DNA of 64,000 nt, taken from Hemibagrus wyckioides (lineage: Eukaryota; Chordata; Actinopteri; Siluriformes; Bagridae). Positions within the stretch are counted from its first letter, which is position 1. Every line of letters begins with the position of its first letter. This document shows, piece by piece, positions 25,463-57,424 of the stretch. Position numbers and translations under genes: made by a program. The notes beneath the pieces were generated by a model that searched no databases, was not told the origin of the DNA, and was given only the letters and a program-made list of their open reading frames with translations. The stretch spans positions 14,612,157 through 14,676,156 of the forward strand of contig NC_080718.1 of assembly GCF_019097595.1 (NCBI RefSeq), written 5' to 3'.

Positions 25463-27339
25463 AGAAAATATTGCTTGTTAAATTTACTAAAAACATTTTC
25501 TTGCACATGATTGAATTAAGGAACAGTAACAAAATAATTTTGCATTCATCAGACATGATTTGAGCATTGCATTAAAATCCTGAATAAAATCAAACACCTA
25601 GCTTTTACCTGAGCTGAGAATCAAACCTATGACACTGGTGTTTTGCCACAAACTGCATTATTTTACCATGGAGAGTTTAAGCCCTTCAATTTAATACTGT
25701 AGTTTTAGATGCTCATTAAATTTCACAATGCTTCACTTTAATACTTCATGATCGCAACGCACTACATAATTCAATCTACTCACTTGTTTAGATTAACTTT
25801 AGTATTAGCAATGAAAACACTTTTTGTTCAGAATATTTTTATGTAAACTATACGTGCTCATTGGTTCTTAAATCTGACTGACCGCTTACTCCTTTTTTTC
25901 ACTGGACCCTGGGAACTTTGGACCCTGAGGCTTCAAGTTCACCATGCTGCACTGGAAATGAGAACCATGAATTCAGATAAATTGCTGTTAAAATGGGGTG
26001 CTGGATGTATGCAAGATGTTGATGTAGTGTTATCCATACAGCCAAATATCAGAGATTCTTAATAAAAGAACTGACAACTACAGTATGTCATGTTAGTTAA
26101 TGTGATTTATCAGTAGCCTTTATTATACCTTTATTGGATTGTGTGAGCATTGCATATAGACACTTCTGAACACACGCCTCGAATAATCTAAAATCATGCA
26201 GTAAATACTGAATCATTTGGATACTTGCACTATACTTGTTTGTATTGTATTTTTATATATGGTTTAGCAGCTCAGTCAAGCCACCGCACGTTTATCTTGC
26301 ATGTAGACAGGCAATTGTGAAAGTGACATGGCTGAAAAATATTCTCTATGGAATCACGTCAATAGAATATATTGCAGTGATTCTCAAAAAGCCCACAACA
26401 ATGTAGGAAAAACAAATATCCTTCCTCTGTGAAATCATCTCTGGTGTTAAGGAGTTCAACAGAGGGCAACAAAGCCTCCACGCTAATGATGTCTGTGATG
26501 AAAAAAAAATAACACTGGAGCCATTAACCTGGCAATACTTCAATTCATCTCAGTAGATGGTGTTTTAATAACAGACTTTGAGCCCCAACTGCCCCACATA
26601 TTCAAGGGGGAAATTTGAGTTGGAGTATTAGGTAAGACTGCAGTATTTGACAGACACATGATAAGCTGGTGGATTCAACACTCATACATACTGCATGCTC
26701 TGTAGGGTTTTCAGGATCAGCAGCTGTATAGTAAGAATGATGGTTCATAAAACCATATGAAGAAATGCTTACCTCAAATATGAGTAGCATGTAATAATAA
26801 AAAATTATAATAAATTAATTTCCTAGCTAAAGAAATTATGAAAAGATTTTTTTGTATTTGTTTATTGTACAATATATTTGTTAATATGTTAGTTATTCAT
26901 TTTTTTCTTTCTTTAAACACTTTAATTAGTTTATTTATGGTTTACTTAATTACTTGAATTACAAATTTATTGATTTATTAATTAATTTAGGGACCACAAA
27001 TTAGTTGATAGTTATATTTACAAGCTGTTATAAGCTGTAATAACAGCTAGGGGTTAGTGGCTACTTGGGGAAAAAAAACAGAAAAGGAAATGTGTGGATA
27101 GTGGAAATGAACCCCGAGTAGTTCCAATGCTGTTCTATCCTCTAAACAGCTGAAAAAGACAGAAATTCAAACATCCTGCCCTCCAGTTTTTGAAGAAGCA
27201 AATACTACAGTGAAGATAGGACATCAGGAGACATTTTCATCATTACCCAAACTAGGAAATCTTCTGGGGTTTCTTGTGTCTCCACTATATGAAGTGATTT
27301 TACATCAGAGATATAGATCCTTCTAAGGCTCCCAATTGG
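25463..27339. other. Gene-free stretch
   Basis: AT-rich DNA, no gene or repeat family recognised. A 9-bp stem hairpin (AGCTGTTAT/ATAACAGCT) is at about 27023-27048. Confidence 0.35.
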
Positions 27340-27690
27340 TGAAATTGCCTGAGTGTTCACCCTGTATTCAGAAGATTGCAAATTTGAATACTGACGATGC
27401 CACAGCCATCTGTAGTGCGAAGGCCAAGAGAGTAAAATTGGCCCATCTCATTAAATGGCTGCAATTTCTCTATCCTCTGTCGATCAGAACAACACTAGTC
27501 AATCTGAGCCATCTGTTAGCGTACGTATACGGATGAGTGTAGTTAGAGCTCCTTTTCTAGCTGCCCAGTAACACTGAATGAGCAACAGAATGAAAAGATG
27601 TGATGGCTGACTGACACATGCTAGCTGTCATCCCATATGTGAGGGTGTTAATTGGCGACAACTCAGCTGGGAAAATTGTGCAGATTTAAT
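27340..27690 (+). mobile_element. Degenerate SINE-like repeat, diverged copy
   Basis: B-box-like GCAAATTTGAATACTGACGA, AGTAAAATTGGCCCATCTC, TAGTCAATCTGAGCCATCTG, ACATGCTAGCTGTCATCC and a right end AATTGGCGACAACTCAGCTG...GAAAATTG. Same general order as the copy at 7023-7405. Confidence 0.5.
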
Positions 27691-27724
27691 TTTTATTTTG
27701 ACCATACTGTTGATTCAAGCTAGA

Positions 27725-27830
27725 GTTCACTCACTTTCAATAACTGCTTTAACCTGGTCAGTGTTGCAGAGGATCCACAGTGGGTTTGGGATACACACTG
27801 GAAAACACATCAGCCCATGACAGGGCACCA
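27725..27830 (+). repeat. Degenerate dispersed repeat, left part
   Basis: TTCACTCACTTTCAATAACT, GCTTTAACCTGGTCAGTGTT, GGATACACACTGG and CATGACAGGGCACC in order; same family as 25249-25462. Confidence 0.6.
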
Positions 27831-28248
27831 GGATCACACAGTTCCAGGGTCCCCAGTTCTCATCCTCAGCTCAATTTTTCACATTGTTCCTGTGAATGTC
27901 TGCATAGGTGTAAAGAAGTGTAAAATTAGGTGCAAGAAATGGTGGGGGTGGAGGGGCAGGGTCCCATCTGGGGGGTAGATTCCAAGTTGCACTTAATGTT
28001 CCTGAGCAGGATAAAATGGTTCCTGAAGATTAATACATTTTTCTGTTTATTAGTACTATAACTATGGAAATTGACCAACATGTTCAAATGAACTGAAGTG
28101 TGCAAACTAATAATTCGCAATTTTTCTCACATGAGAATCTCACACAGACATAAATTGGTAGAATGGAAATGTAATGTAAGAGTACAGTGGATTATGCTGT
28201 AGATATTGATGTTTACAGCACAAGGACACCTACAGGATTGAAAATACA

Positions 28249-29223
28249 TACACTGATCAGCAATAACATTTTAAGCACTGCCAGGTGAAGTGAAGAACAC
28301 TGATTATCTCCTCATCATGGCACCTGTTAGTCGGTGGGATATATTCAGCAGCAAGTGAACATTTTGTCCTCAAAGTTGATGTGTTAGAAGCAGGAAAAAT
28401 GGGCAAGCGTAAGGATTTGAGAGAGTTTGATGAAGGGCCAAATTGTTATGGCTAGATGACTGGATCAGAGCATCTCCAAAACTTCAGATCTTACAGGGTG
28501 TTCCCGGTCTGCAGTGGTCAGTATCTATCAGAAGTGGCCCAAGGAAGGAACAGTGGTGAACCGGCGACAGGGTCATGGGCGGCCAAGGCTCATGTGGTCT
28601 TATCCAACAGATGAGTTGCTGTTGCTCAAATTGCTAAAGTTAATGCTGGTTCTGATATAAACGTGTTAGAATACAGTGCATCGCAGTTTGTTGCATGTGA
28701 GGCTGCATAGACGCAGACCAGTCATGGTGCATGTGGCTCCACGATGCAGTATGGATAGAAGGCAAGACAGTGTCATGCTTTTGGGTAATGTTCTGCTGGG
28801 AAACCTTTGGTTCTGCCATTCATGTGGATGTTACTTTGACATGTACCACCTACCTAAGCATTGTTGCAGACCATGTACACCCTTTCATGGAAACGGTATT
28901 TCCTGATGTCTGTGGCCTCTTAATAATGCGCCGTGCCACAAAGCAAAAATGGTTCAGGAATGGTTCGATGAGCACAACAACCAGTTTGAGGTGTTGACTT
29001 GGCCTCCAAATTCCCCAGATCTCAATCCAATCTAGCATCTGTGGTATGTGCTGGATGAACAAGTCCGATCCATGGAGTCCCCACCTTGCAATCTGCAGGA
29101 CTTAAAGGATCCACTGGGATCTAGTGGAGTGCATGCCTCGTCAGGTCAGGACTGTTTTGGCAGCAAAAGGGGGACCAACACAATATTAGGCAGCTGGTCA
29201 TAATGCTATAGCTGATGGGTGTA
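28249..29223 (+). mobile_element. Decayed Tc1-like transposon, type B, 0.98 kb
   Basis: Starts with TACACTGATCAGCAATAACA and ends with an imperfect inverted copy (CATAATGCTATAGCTGATGG). Shares long blocks with the copies at 56968-57301 and 62814-63235. It is shorter than a full Tc1 element because internal parts of the transposase gene are deleted. Confidence 0.9.
28405..29150 (+). pseudogene. Tc1 transposase pseudogene in the type B element
   Basis: The start MGKRKDLREFDEGPN runs into an early stop. The downstream frame at about 28731-28997 has CWETFGSAIHVDVTL and IVADHVHPFMETVFPD. In another frame, TWPPNSPDLNPI is visible near 28998-29035, the conserved Tc1 block before the last catalytic acid. 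Frameshifts and deletions separate these pieces, so no active enzyme is possible. Confidence 0.85.
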
Positions 29224-29559
29224 TATATTAATAATTAGGACAGTAAGTATAAAAATTGAAAAGGCAATAGTATTTTATTCTATACACCATAGTTCTAGAT
29301 AGTAGTTTAGTAATACAGGCCTGATTGGGCTGAATCTTTTTTCATGTTAACTTGGCAAAATAAATACATTACATGTAAAGCTGTGAGATAGTGAGAGGAG
29401 CAGAAAAGCCTGGCTGCACAGCCTCTAAGGGGTCTTTGTGATATAGGGTTCAGGTTATAAGGCTGGCAATGAGATCAGGTTGTTATTTTCAAACCTCTGC
29501 CAAGTAGGCTACTGTGTCCTTTAAAAGCTTTTTGTTTGCTTCTTACAGAGAAACTAAAG

Positions 29560-29560
<1 letters not shown>

Positions 29561-29619
<59 letters not shown>

Positions 29620-29620
29620 A
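29561..29620. repeat. (TC)n microsatellite
   Basis: Nearly 60 bases of TC with one CC interruption, immediately upstream of the second Tc1 relic. Confidence 0.95.
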
Positions 29621-29772
29621 GCAAGTCAAAGACCATTTCTGGCAGGCTAACAGACCACCTCTAGTTAAAGCATTAACATTCAGAGATTTATTACACTGAA
29701 GTAATGAACTTTTCACCGATGAAACATAAATATTCAATATTTATTTTATTATGTATATATCATAAAGTGGTA

Positions 29773-30775
29773 TACAGTCCCTACTGAAAGTACTGGAAAA
29801 GCAAGGCCAATTATATTGTTTTTTCTTTACAAATGAAGCCATGTGGGTTTGAGATCAAAAGATGACATTGAGACAATAGATCAGAATTTCAGCTTACATT
29901 TCCTGATATTTACATCTACATTAAATGTAAAAGCTATCCATTTTTCAAGTAAACTGAAATCTTGGAACATGGGACTAACAGGTTTTAGACTCTTGGTTTG
30001 AATCCTGTGAAAACTGAATTTGTTGTTTAAAAGGGATAAATCAACATGAAGACCAGAGAGCTGTTTATGAGAGAAAAGCAAGCCATTCTGAAGCTGAGAA
30101 TAGAGGGAAAATCAATCAGAGCCATTGCACAAGCACTGAGCATAGCTAATTCAACCATTTGGAATGTCCTGAAACAGAAAGAAACCTGTGGTGTACTAAC
30201 AACCAGACTTCAACAAGGTCACCAAGGAACAACAACAACAACAACAACAACAAATGATGACATAAACATGAGAGCTAAACAATCAGTGACAGCACCAACA
30301 TTCGCCACATGGCAAGAGTGAACGTATCACAATCCATCATTTGCAGAAGACATTGAAAGCAGAAATATAGATGCCATACCATGAGAAAATTTAGAAATGT
30401 AGAAATGAACCACAGATTAACCAAGTAAGGATCTGCTCATGATACAAAACATATGAGCTCATCTCTGAAACCTGGTGGTGGTAGTGTCATGGCTTGGACT
30501 TGCATGGCTGCTCCTGGAACAGGCTTATTAATCTTTATTGATGATTTTACTCATGATGGTAGCAGCAGAATAAAGTTTACATCAAGTCTGACAATTGCAT
30601 CTAATTTTATTGGGAGGCAACAAGACAATGACCAAAACACACTGCCAACACAACAAAAGACTTCATCAGGGGGAAAAGTGGAAGGTTTTAGACTGTTTAA
30701 GACACTCAACAGCCCTTAACCCACTCAGCAGCATTGTACCTCCTGACGTCGACACTGAAGGAAGAAGCATCTATC
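29773..30775 (+). mobile_element. Decayed Tc1/mariner-like transposon, second family
   Basis: The left end reads TACAGTCCCTACTGAAAGTA, a Tc1-type terminus next to TA. Inside are two recognisable transposase pieces. The right end is not clear; I place it near 30775 by loss of similarity. The two dispersed Tc1 families at 28 and 30 kb are different from each other. Confidence 0.7.
30046..30720 (+). pseudogene. Tc1-like transposase pseudogene
   Basis: The N-terminal frame (30046-30321) encodes a paired-type helix-turn-helix: MKTRELFMREKQAILKLRIE followed by GKSIRAIAQALSIANSTIWN. It is then interrupted by an (AAC)n tract at about 30227-30254. A later frame (30453 on) gives KPGGGSVMAWTCMAAPGTGL, the conserved block near the second catalytic acid, followed by IFIDDFTHDG. 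Large parts between and after are lost. Confidence 0.75.
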
Positions 30776-30838
30776 GTCTCATATTCATTATTAGCTGTCA
30801 AATCCAAATGTCTTCAGTGTATTGCAAAAACAAAAGAG

Positions 30839-30877
30839 CATCTCTCTCTCTTTCTCTCCCTCTCTCTCCCTCTCTAA
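30839..30877. repeat. Imperfect (TC)n tract
   Basis: TC-rich run with CCC and TTT interruptions just after the second Tc1 relic. Confidence 0.85.
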
Positions 30878-33800
30878 ATTAATTCACACATTTCTAATTT
30901 AACACCCTCTCTGTAAGAGTGGGGCATGAAGATATAGCTTTTATTCTGTATTGCCTCTTTCACTGTTGTGCTTTTGTTTAGTCACTCCACTCCAAGCAGG
31001 TCATACCTACATTCTATAGACTCACATCTCCATCTCCTGGTCACTTTGTTCATAGTGTTTATTCATACATCACTTACTCCGTTTATTCATAGGATGATTC
31101 AGCCCTGCAAATGAGACTTTTCTCTGTCTTTGTATAGGTGCCACGGAGAACAAGTGTGATGTAGTAATTTTCTTCAATTGAATCCATTATTCCCAGATGA
31201 GGGAATATGGCAAAGTGTAAATGTCCAAAGCAAGTTCTTTTGCTCTCACCCAGACCTCCCGCCTCAGTGAGGTGACAAGACAATTACAGCACTGAGATTG
31301 ATTGAGTGCAAGACCTTTCATTTTTGTCTGCAATTACATACCTGACATGGCATGTAATTAAGATATGGACAGGTCCTATGGTGTTAAACTGGGAGAGAAA
31401 GACGAACCAGAGAAAAGTCAAACAATCCATAATGTTATTATGTGGTGGAATAATTATAGATGTTACAAATGATATACATGACATTTTTGTGCAAGCTGGG
31501 TCAGATTAAGTGATGAAACATCATCGGTTAATTTATTTTCACACGTTAGGGCTCCTCACATGAGCCCTCACAATGCTGTAGATTCTTTTAAGGAATGGCT
31601 CTGTCACATGTTCAGTGGTGGGAAAAAAAATAGACAAAATTGACAAAGGAAATGGTGAAAGATGTGTTCTGCATTTTATTGATACTATTGAATAATTATT
31701 AAAGATAAAAACAGGTATTTTTATACAAGGAGAACAAGACAAGCTGAGCAGGTTTATCACCCACCTTTGTCTAGAGATTATTTTTCTCTCTCCTGTCTCG
31801 GTTTTTCCATGTATAAAATCTTTTCCACATTAATAGGCTTACACTTGCTTAATGTGTGAAAATGTCAGTTCCAACTGCAGACTTCTGTGGAACAACAAGC
31901 CGCATTTCCATATTTCATCAGACAGAGGTGTACCTGCTGAAGCGTCAGGCATTATTAGGTTTTATGTATCTGCCTTTTGAAGAGATAAATATGATGTGGC
32001 ATCTGAGTGCCACTCTCATTTCGAGTTGAATGCTAATGCTCTACAAAATTTGGAAAGCTGCCATGACTGGCATAGCAAGAAGCTTTGCGAGAGACAATTT
32101 CATTAAAATACTGGCTTACAACACAAAGAGATAATTGTAGCTTTTTATGTCTTTATCTCATGACAGACCCTAAAAAGGACTAACACAACAATCAAGAATA
32201 CAAAAATAAAATGCAACACATAGAGCTTTGGCAATTTATTTTAAAATGAGCAGCACAGGCAGTCATACCTGCAGCTTAAAATATAATTACAGATTAACTT
32301 AAGCTTAAATTTCAACATTTTTAAAATGTGTTAATATGTTAAATTCACAGTTAAACTTTTTGTAAGATGAGTGATTTTATTTTATTTTATTTTGAACATG
32401 TGTCACTTCCTGTTCATCCCATTCACTATGCTGAATTGAAGCACATTGTGACCATAACAAGTCATTATATGTGAATGTTATAACTCCAGTATGTGTATTT
32501 GTGTATTTAGATCAGACATCACAACTCTGTGTATACTGTAACTGTCAGATTAAGGACTGGATAAAACAGAGGTGCAATCAAAGAATGACAATATGATTCA
32601 TAATTTATCAATGTCCTTTTATGCTGCATATTATTATATTAAATATTGCATAAACACAAGTCTATTGTTGGCCTTTCAGTTTTCTCAGCTACACTAATTA
32701 CACTCATGAAAAAGCCTACTGGAGGCTTTGTTGCTGATTATGAGGACCAATTTCCATTTTACAATTTCATTTAATATTATTTAACTTATTGCCTGGACAT
32801 TTTAAATCCCCTTTTGAAACTGAACAGATTTAATTTAGTTACTGAGGTCATCCTCAGTGAGGGTCCCCTTGAAAAATAATTACTAATCAGCTGAAAGTCT
32901 CATTTGGTAGAACAAAAACAATTCTCAGACACCTCCATGTAGAGACTTTTGCATTTTCCAATCCATAACTATGGTACAAATATAATCTAGCATAGAGCCA
33001 CATATATAGCTATACTGCTACTGAGGATCCTATCCTGCTACTTGACTATCGACAAACATCCACACCCATCAGTGGAATGTGACCGAACCACCACTTACCT
33101 GATGTTACTTCGATAGTGAACTAATCTAGGCATAGCAGTAATGTTGTTTTCATGGTGGCACACAGTCATGGTATAAATGCACCGGGAGCAGCAGCATTGC
33201 GGGGATTTTTAGGCACATTGTGCATTTACAGGTCACCATGTTGTAGGTATAAAGTTACAGTCAATTTGTGATCCTCCATTTAATCTGTGCTTAATTATAT
33301 GGAACAGAAGATTTTTGTGGTAGATGACCCAATAGTGGCATTCATGTTTTGTTTCAGCTGTGCTGTAGCTACACATACTCTTACCGTGCGACCATGTCAG
33401 TGTCTCTGGTATACTCAAAGAAGGTAAGCATGGGTCCTATGGTAGTTTTTTTCCTCTGTTACAATGTGTATAATAACAGGTCAACTACAGTCAGTAACTG
33501 ACAGTGTACATACATGATAAAATAACCAGACAGTGTAAGCACACTCCACTTAATGGTTGCTCAGTGTGTGCATACAATGCATGCATATATAGCAAAGAGT
33601 GTCTGCACATCTAAAATTATTATTTTGACTGACCACCTTGATCCCATGATGAAATGTTAAAGGAAGTGGTCTCTTCCATGATGACTCCATCCCCATCTAC
33701 TGTTTAACTGCAGTAAATAGCACTCTCTAAATAGTTTATTGAGTGTTAAATATCTCAAACCACCTGAACAGCTGTGAGACATATTTGGCCAAGATGTTAG

Positions 33801-34254
33801 ACAGTGCGCTTATACAACAGCTATACAACAGTTATACAACAGCTTATACAACAGTTTTTTAAAATCTCTTTCTCACAGTTCACAGGTATATTCATTGGTG
33901 CATCAGCAAAACAAGTGCAATGTTATCACTTTTGTTTTAACAGGTATAAACTGTTCTTCTCGCACCTGAAGCTTATAATTAAAAAAGAATGCAGCTTGTC
34001 ATAAGAAACCACAAAGCACAAAGTGTTTGGTCTTGAAGACAGCTATAACAAACAGCTTTATCTGAAAGCACCAATGCAGATCGAAGGTTTCTTTCATAAA
34101 TCATCTGCTTACAGAAAGAGCACCACCTTTACTTTTTTTTAATGATTACCTGTTGTTTATCTGCTTATTGTTATGCTTAAACTCTGTGGAATGTTCAATA
34201 TGCAAGTCCCTGTGAAAGAGCTGTTACTGTAGAAATGATTGCACTGCTGTCCAA
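30878..34254. other. Gene-free stretch between the Tc1 relic and the minisatellite element
   Basis: About 3.4 kb of AT-rich DNA with no recognised gene or repeat family. The block 31800-32150 has a more balanced composition with long non-simple words and could be a conserved non-coding element, which cannot be judged without comparison. Confidence 0.4.
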
Positions 34255-34934
34255 GCTGCTACAGTGGCCAAGAAGTGCAAAACACAATAACAATTCCGAA
34301 AACAAAATAAAAATCAGAAAACACAATAACAAATCAGAAAACACAATAACATCTGTAAACACAATAACATATCTGTAAACACAATGACAAATAAGAAAAC
34401 AAAATAACAAATTCAAAAACACAATAACAAATAGAAAACACAATAACAAATGAGAAAACACAATAACAAATTCAAAAACACAATAACAAATGAGAAAACA
34501 CAATAACAAATAGAAAACACAATAACAAATCAGAAAACAAAACAGTAAATCAGAAAACACAATAATAAATCAGAAAATAAAACAGTAAATTAAAAAACAC
34601 AATACTAAATCAGAAAACAAAACAATAAATTAAAAAACACAATACTAAATCAGAAAACAAAACAATAAATTAAAAACACAATACTAAATCAGAAAACAAA
34701 ACAATAAATTAAAAAACACAATACTAAATCAGAAAACAAAGTAACAAATCCCAAACAATAAATAAATAAATAAATGAATAAATAAATAACAAAAGAATTC
34801 CATTCGCAAACTATACCTACCTTTTCTGGATTGTCTGAATTGTCGTTTCAGTTTTGTTATTTTGCTTTAGGTTTTGTTATTTTGTTTTCAGATTTGTTCT
34901 TTTGTTTTGTACTTCTCGGCAATTGTAAGCTGCT
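34255..34934. mobile_element. Inverted-repeat element with an AT-rich minisatellite interior
   Basis: The two ends are imperfect inverted repeats. The left end contains AAGAAGTGCAAAAC (34270-34283) and the right end, read on the minus strand, contains GAGAAGTACAAAAC. Similarity extends over roughly 60 bases, including a GCTTACA-like outer part and an AAAACAAAATAAC-like inner part. The interior (about 34283-34792) is a tandem array of 15-20-nt A-rich units based on AAAACACAATAACAAATCAG. It looks like a non-autonomous DNA transposon whose subterminal sequence expanded. The Phe/Cys/Leu-rich minus-strand open frame across it is an artefact. I saw no transposase and could not fix a target duplication. 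Confidence 0.6.
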
Positions 34935-35010
34935 GTTATGGAAAATTAATTAATCAACACCTTCTGGCCAATCAGATGCAAGACTTCACAGCATCCACAC
35001 AGGACTGAGC
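34935..35010. repeat. Probable dispersed repeat fragment next to the inverted-repeat element
   Basis: The segment with AATTAATCAACACCTTCTGG and CCAATCAGATGC resembles a short repeat motif I recall from many fish genomes. Boundaries are approximate and the family is not identified. Confidence 0.35.
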
Positions 35011-35539
35011 CACGGCATAGCAAATATCCACAAATATAAATACGTTAACTCTGTATGGCCAAATGTAAAGTAATATGTGCAAAGTAACATTCTATATCAT
35101 TCAACAATGTGTTAAAATAAGCCTTAGTTCTTTAACCAGGGTGCTAAATTGTTTTGTGATATTATAGATTGAATAAATATGAATAAATGTTAGCTTGCAA
35201 TTGATTTTACTAAGCAAATTCGTATTTGATGACCTTTATCTACTCATACACACTTTCACCTCATTTTAATCTCCCACATTCCCCATGATTGTGTAACAGA
35301 TATATTTTGCCTTGGATTAATTTACGAAATTTGTGCAAAACAACCAAATTCACCCAACTCGAGATAGGTTTAAAAGTCCTCCAGTTCCAGGCAAAGCGGC
35401 GGAGCACCAACCCCAGGCACAGGGACTGCTACTCAGGGGACTTTTATTTAGACATAATTTACCCATCATTCCGAGGACTGCTCCTTTCAACTCTCAGCCG
35501 GTTACTTATTTGTTTCTTCACCTGTATTCGGGTGGAAAG
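35011..35539. other. Upstream flank of eprs1, no gene seen
   Basis: Unique-looking AT-rich sequence. Two overlapping open frames (about 35289-35614) have no family resemblance and are probably chance; part could be distal promoter. Confidence 0.4.
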
Positions 35540-35780
35540 CCCATCAAATGCCGTATGATTGGTTTGCAGTTCATTGTCATGACCAATCAAAAGCTGAATG
35601 TGTTTCCTGCGTGAGCTACTGACTAATCATAGCGCAGTGGGCGGGATTTTCTTCAATACGGCTAGGAAAAAAAAACGAGGGTCGTAATCCGCACAGATAC
35701 TTCGTGGCGCTTGGGGAAGAGCTGCTGTTTGTGTTAGCAGCGTGATACAAGGTACCGGGAGCAGTCAGGGAGCAAACAGC
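35540..35780 (+). promoter_or_regulatory. eprs1: Probable eprs1 promoter and 5' UTR
   Basis: Sequence just upstream of the ATG is more GC-rich than its surroundings and has no TATA box. Seen directly: an inverted CCAAT (ATTGG, 35558-35562), a forward CCAAT (35583-35587) and a GC-box-like GTGGGCGGGA at about 35638-35645. Paired CCAAT motifs about 25 bp apart plus a GC box suit a TATA-less housekeeping promoter bound by NF-Y and Sp factors. The transcription start is probably in the last 100-130 bases before the ATG. The position is inferred; no start-site data are available. Confidence 0.6.
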
Positions 35781-55518
<19,738 letters not shown>

Positions 55519-55905
55519 GAAAACCGCTCTACCTGAATCTGCCCCAAATTAGAGTCTAAAGCATCTTAGAATTGACAAATGTACTAACATGAACTTCAGC
55601 AAACCATTGTTCCTTCTTACATTAACCCCTAGTCATGATCATGCTGGAGTCATCTGCTTCTCTCTGAGTAAAGATTCTGTCTGTCCGGTAACTCTCAGGA
55701 CATATTTGTGTGAGGCACAGACCATGCATATGTACTATTCTATTGTCAGATATTGAGATAGAGACCCAAGCTTAATCTCTGTCATTAGACATATAATGAA
55801 ATATCAAACCTCTACATCTTTGGTTTTTGTTTCCTAATCTCTGTCATTCAGGTAATTCATTACACTTACAGCTTGTCTAAAATAAAGGGATCTTCATTTC
55901 TGTTA
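55519..55905 (+). terminator. eprs1: eprs1 3' UTR and poly(A) signal
   Basis: A consensus AATAAA lies at 55881-55886, about 360 bases after the TAA. It is followed by a GT/T-rich stretch (55900-55945) suitable as a downstream element, so cleavage is expected near 55900. No other canonical hexamer was noticed between the stop codon and this site. Confidence 0.75.
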
Positions 55906-55987
55906 TGTTTGTGGCCTGATTGCATTGTTTGTTTGTTTTTCTTTTATGCTTGACATGTTGACAGGGTGATTACCTGGCATTTATACA

Positions 55988-56435
55988 TACACTATTAGGC
56001 CAAATGTTTGTGGACACCTGAGATCACACCTATATGTGGGCCTTCATGTTGCAGCAAAACTGAAACTGCACAATTGTTTAGAATGTCTTTGCTGTAGATC
56101 TAAGATTTTCCTTACTAGGAACTAAAGGGCCCAAATATGTTCTGGTGTGATGTGTCCATGATGACATGGTTTAACAGAGTTGATGCAGAAGAACTCAGCT
56201 GACCTGCAGAGTCTGTACCTCAACCCCATTAACATAAATTGGAACACCAAGCCTTGTGCACCAAGCCTTCTTGCCTGATGCCACTAATGCTCTTGTAGCT
56301 GAATGGGCAAATTCCCACAGCCATGCACTAGTGAAACGCATTCCCAAATGAGTGGAGGCCTTTACAGCAGTGAAAAGGGTTTAAAAAGGAATATTCAATG
56401 AGCACATGATGGTCAGATGTCCACAAGGTGTATTA
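55988..56435 (+). mobile_element. Decayed Tc1/mariner-like element, type A
   Basis: Begins with a TIR-like segment (AGGCCAAATGTTTGTGGACA) and ends near GATGGTCAGATGTCCACAAG, its inverted counterpart. Between are degraded pieces recalling the C-terminal part of a Tc1 transposase (GACATGGTTTAACAGAGTTG, CCTCAACCCCATTAACA, CTAATGCTCTTGTAGCTGAA). It is internally deleted and non-coding. The family was recognised from memory of fish repeats; boundaries are approximate. Confidence 0.65.
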
Positions 56436-56967
56436 GTTGTTAGTAGGAGGAAGACTTGAAGAGCTGAGGATAATGAATATGTGAGCTGTATTTAAGGCCT
56501 GGTGGTCTAGATTGTTTTTTTAAAAAGCTGCTTTGTGAAAATGTTAAGCACTCTATCAATAACATTTAACTTTATTGTTTTAACAATGATGGTAATAAAT
56601 TGCATATCACTGTACTTATATCAGTGTACATTAGTTACTAAAAATAAGGATATACAGTATGCAAGTCCTGATTTTGCCATTTAAAAAAAAAAACAGAAAA
56701 AGTCATGGTAAATGATAGAAATATCTGGCTTTATTTCTTGTAGCTTCTCCACTTAACCTGCCTTCTGTTGTTACATATGCAAGTCCTAAACATTTTATAT
56801 ACAGTATCCCCAGGTCCTACCCTTGCTTTACTGGATAACCCCACATGTACAGTATAAGGACTGCAGCTGTAATTATGAAGACCTGTATTAACAATGCATT
56901 CATACTGTTAATACTCCAGTTAGTAGTATTATTTGCCTTTATAGTGTGTGGCATGGTGTATAATCAA

Positions 56968-57301
56968 TTGGCCGCTCATGACCCTGTCGCCGGTTCACCA
57001 CTGTTCCTTTTTTGGACCACTTTTGATAGATACTGACCACTGCAGACCGGGAACACCCCACAAGAGCTGCAGCTTTGGAGATGCTCTGATCCAGTCATCT
57101 AGCCATCACAATCTTTCCCTCATCAAACTCGCTCAAATCCTTACACTTGTCCATTTTTCCTGCTTCCACATCAACTTTGAGGACAAAATGTTCACCTGCT
57201 GCCTAATATATCCCACCCAGTAACAGGTGCCATGATGAGGAGAACATCAGTCTTATTCACTTCACCTGTCACTGCTCATAATGTTATGCCTGATCCGTGT
57301 A
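56968..57301 (-). mobile_element. Truncated Tc1-like element, type B, minus strand
   Basis: This is the reverse complement of the first third of the element at 28249-29223. Both contain the start of the transposase frame (MGKRKDL-type in the better copy), the GGTGAACCGGCGACAGGGTC block and the terminal CATAATGTTATGCCTGATC-type repeat, here ending at about 57301. The other end is missing. Similarity to the 28-kb copy is seen directly. Confidence 0.8.
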
Positions 57302-57339
57302 TTATCCTATATCATAATTGTGTGTTTCCAAATTTTTGG

Positions 57340-57402
57340 GAAGGCACACAAATGAGTGTGATGGTCAAGTGTACACAAAGCTTTGGCCATATAGTATAGG
57401 TG
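57340..57402 (+). mobile_element. Tc1-like type A terminal fragment
   Basis: The segment GTGATGGTCAAGTGTACACA plus TTGGCCATATAGTATA is the right-end type of the element at 55988-56435. It suggests that the type B fragment at 56968-57301 sits inside or beside an older type A copy. Confidence 0.55.
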
Positions 57403-57424
57403 GACTACCTAAATTAGGTGTAAA

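Noticed and set aside
28676..29062. Several overlapping open frames on both strands
   Set aside because: Only the plus-strand frame at 28731 resembles transposase; the others are shadows of the decayed Tc1 element.
34195..34560. A 121-codon minus-strand frame rich in Phe, Leu, Cys
   Set aside because: It is the translation of the A-rich tandem repeat; hydrophobic appearance is a by-product of unit composition.
35289..35614. Upstream protein-coding exon ahead of eprs1
   Set aside because: Two overlapping frames of similar length, no family similarity, and CCAAT motifs inside them; better explained as promoter flank.
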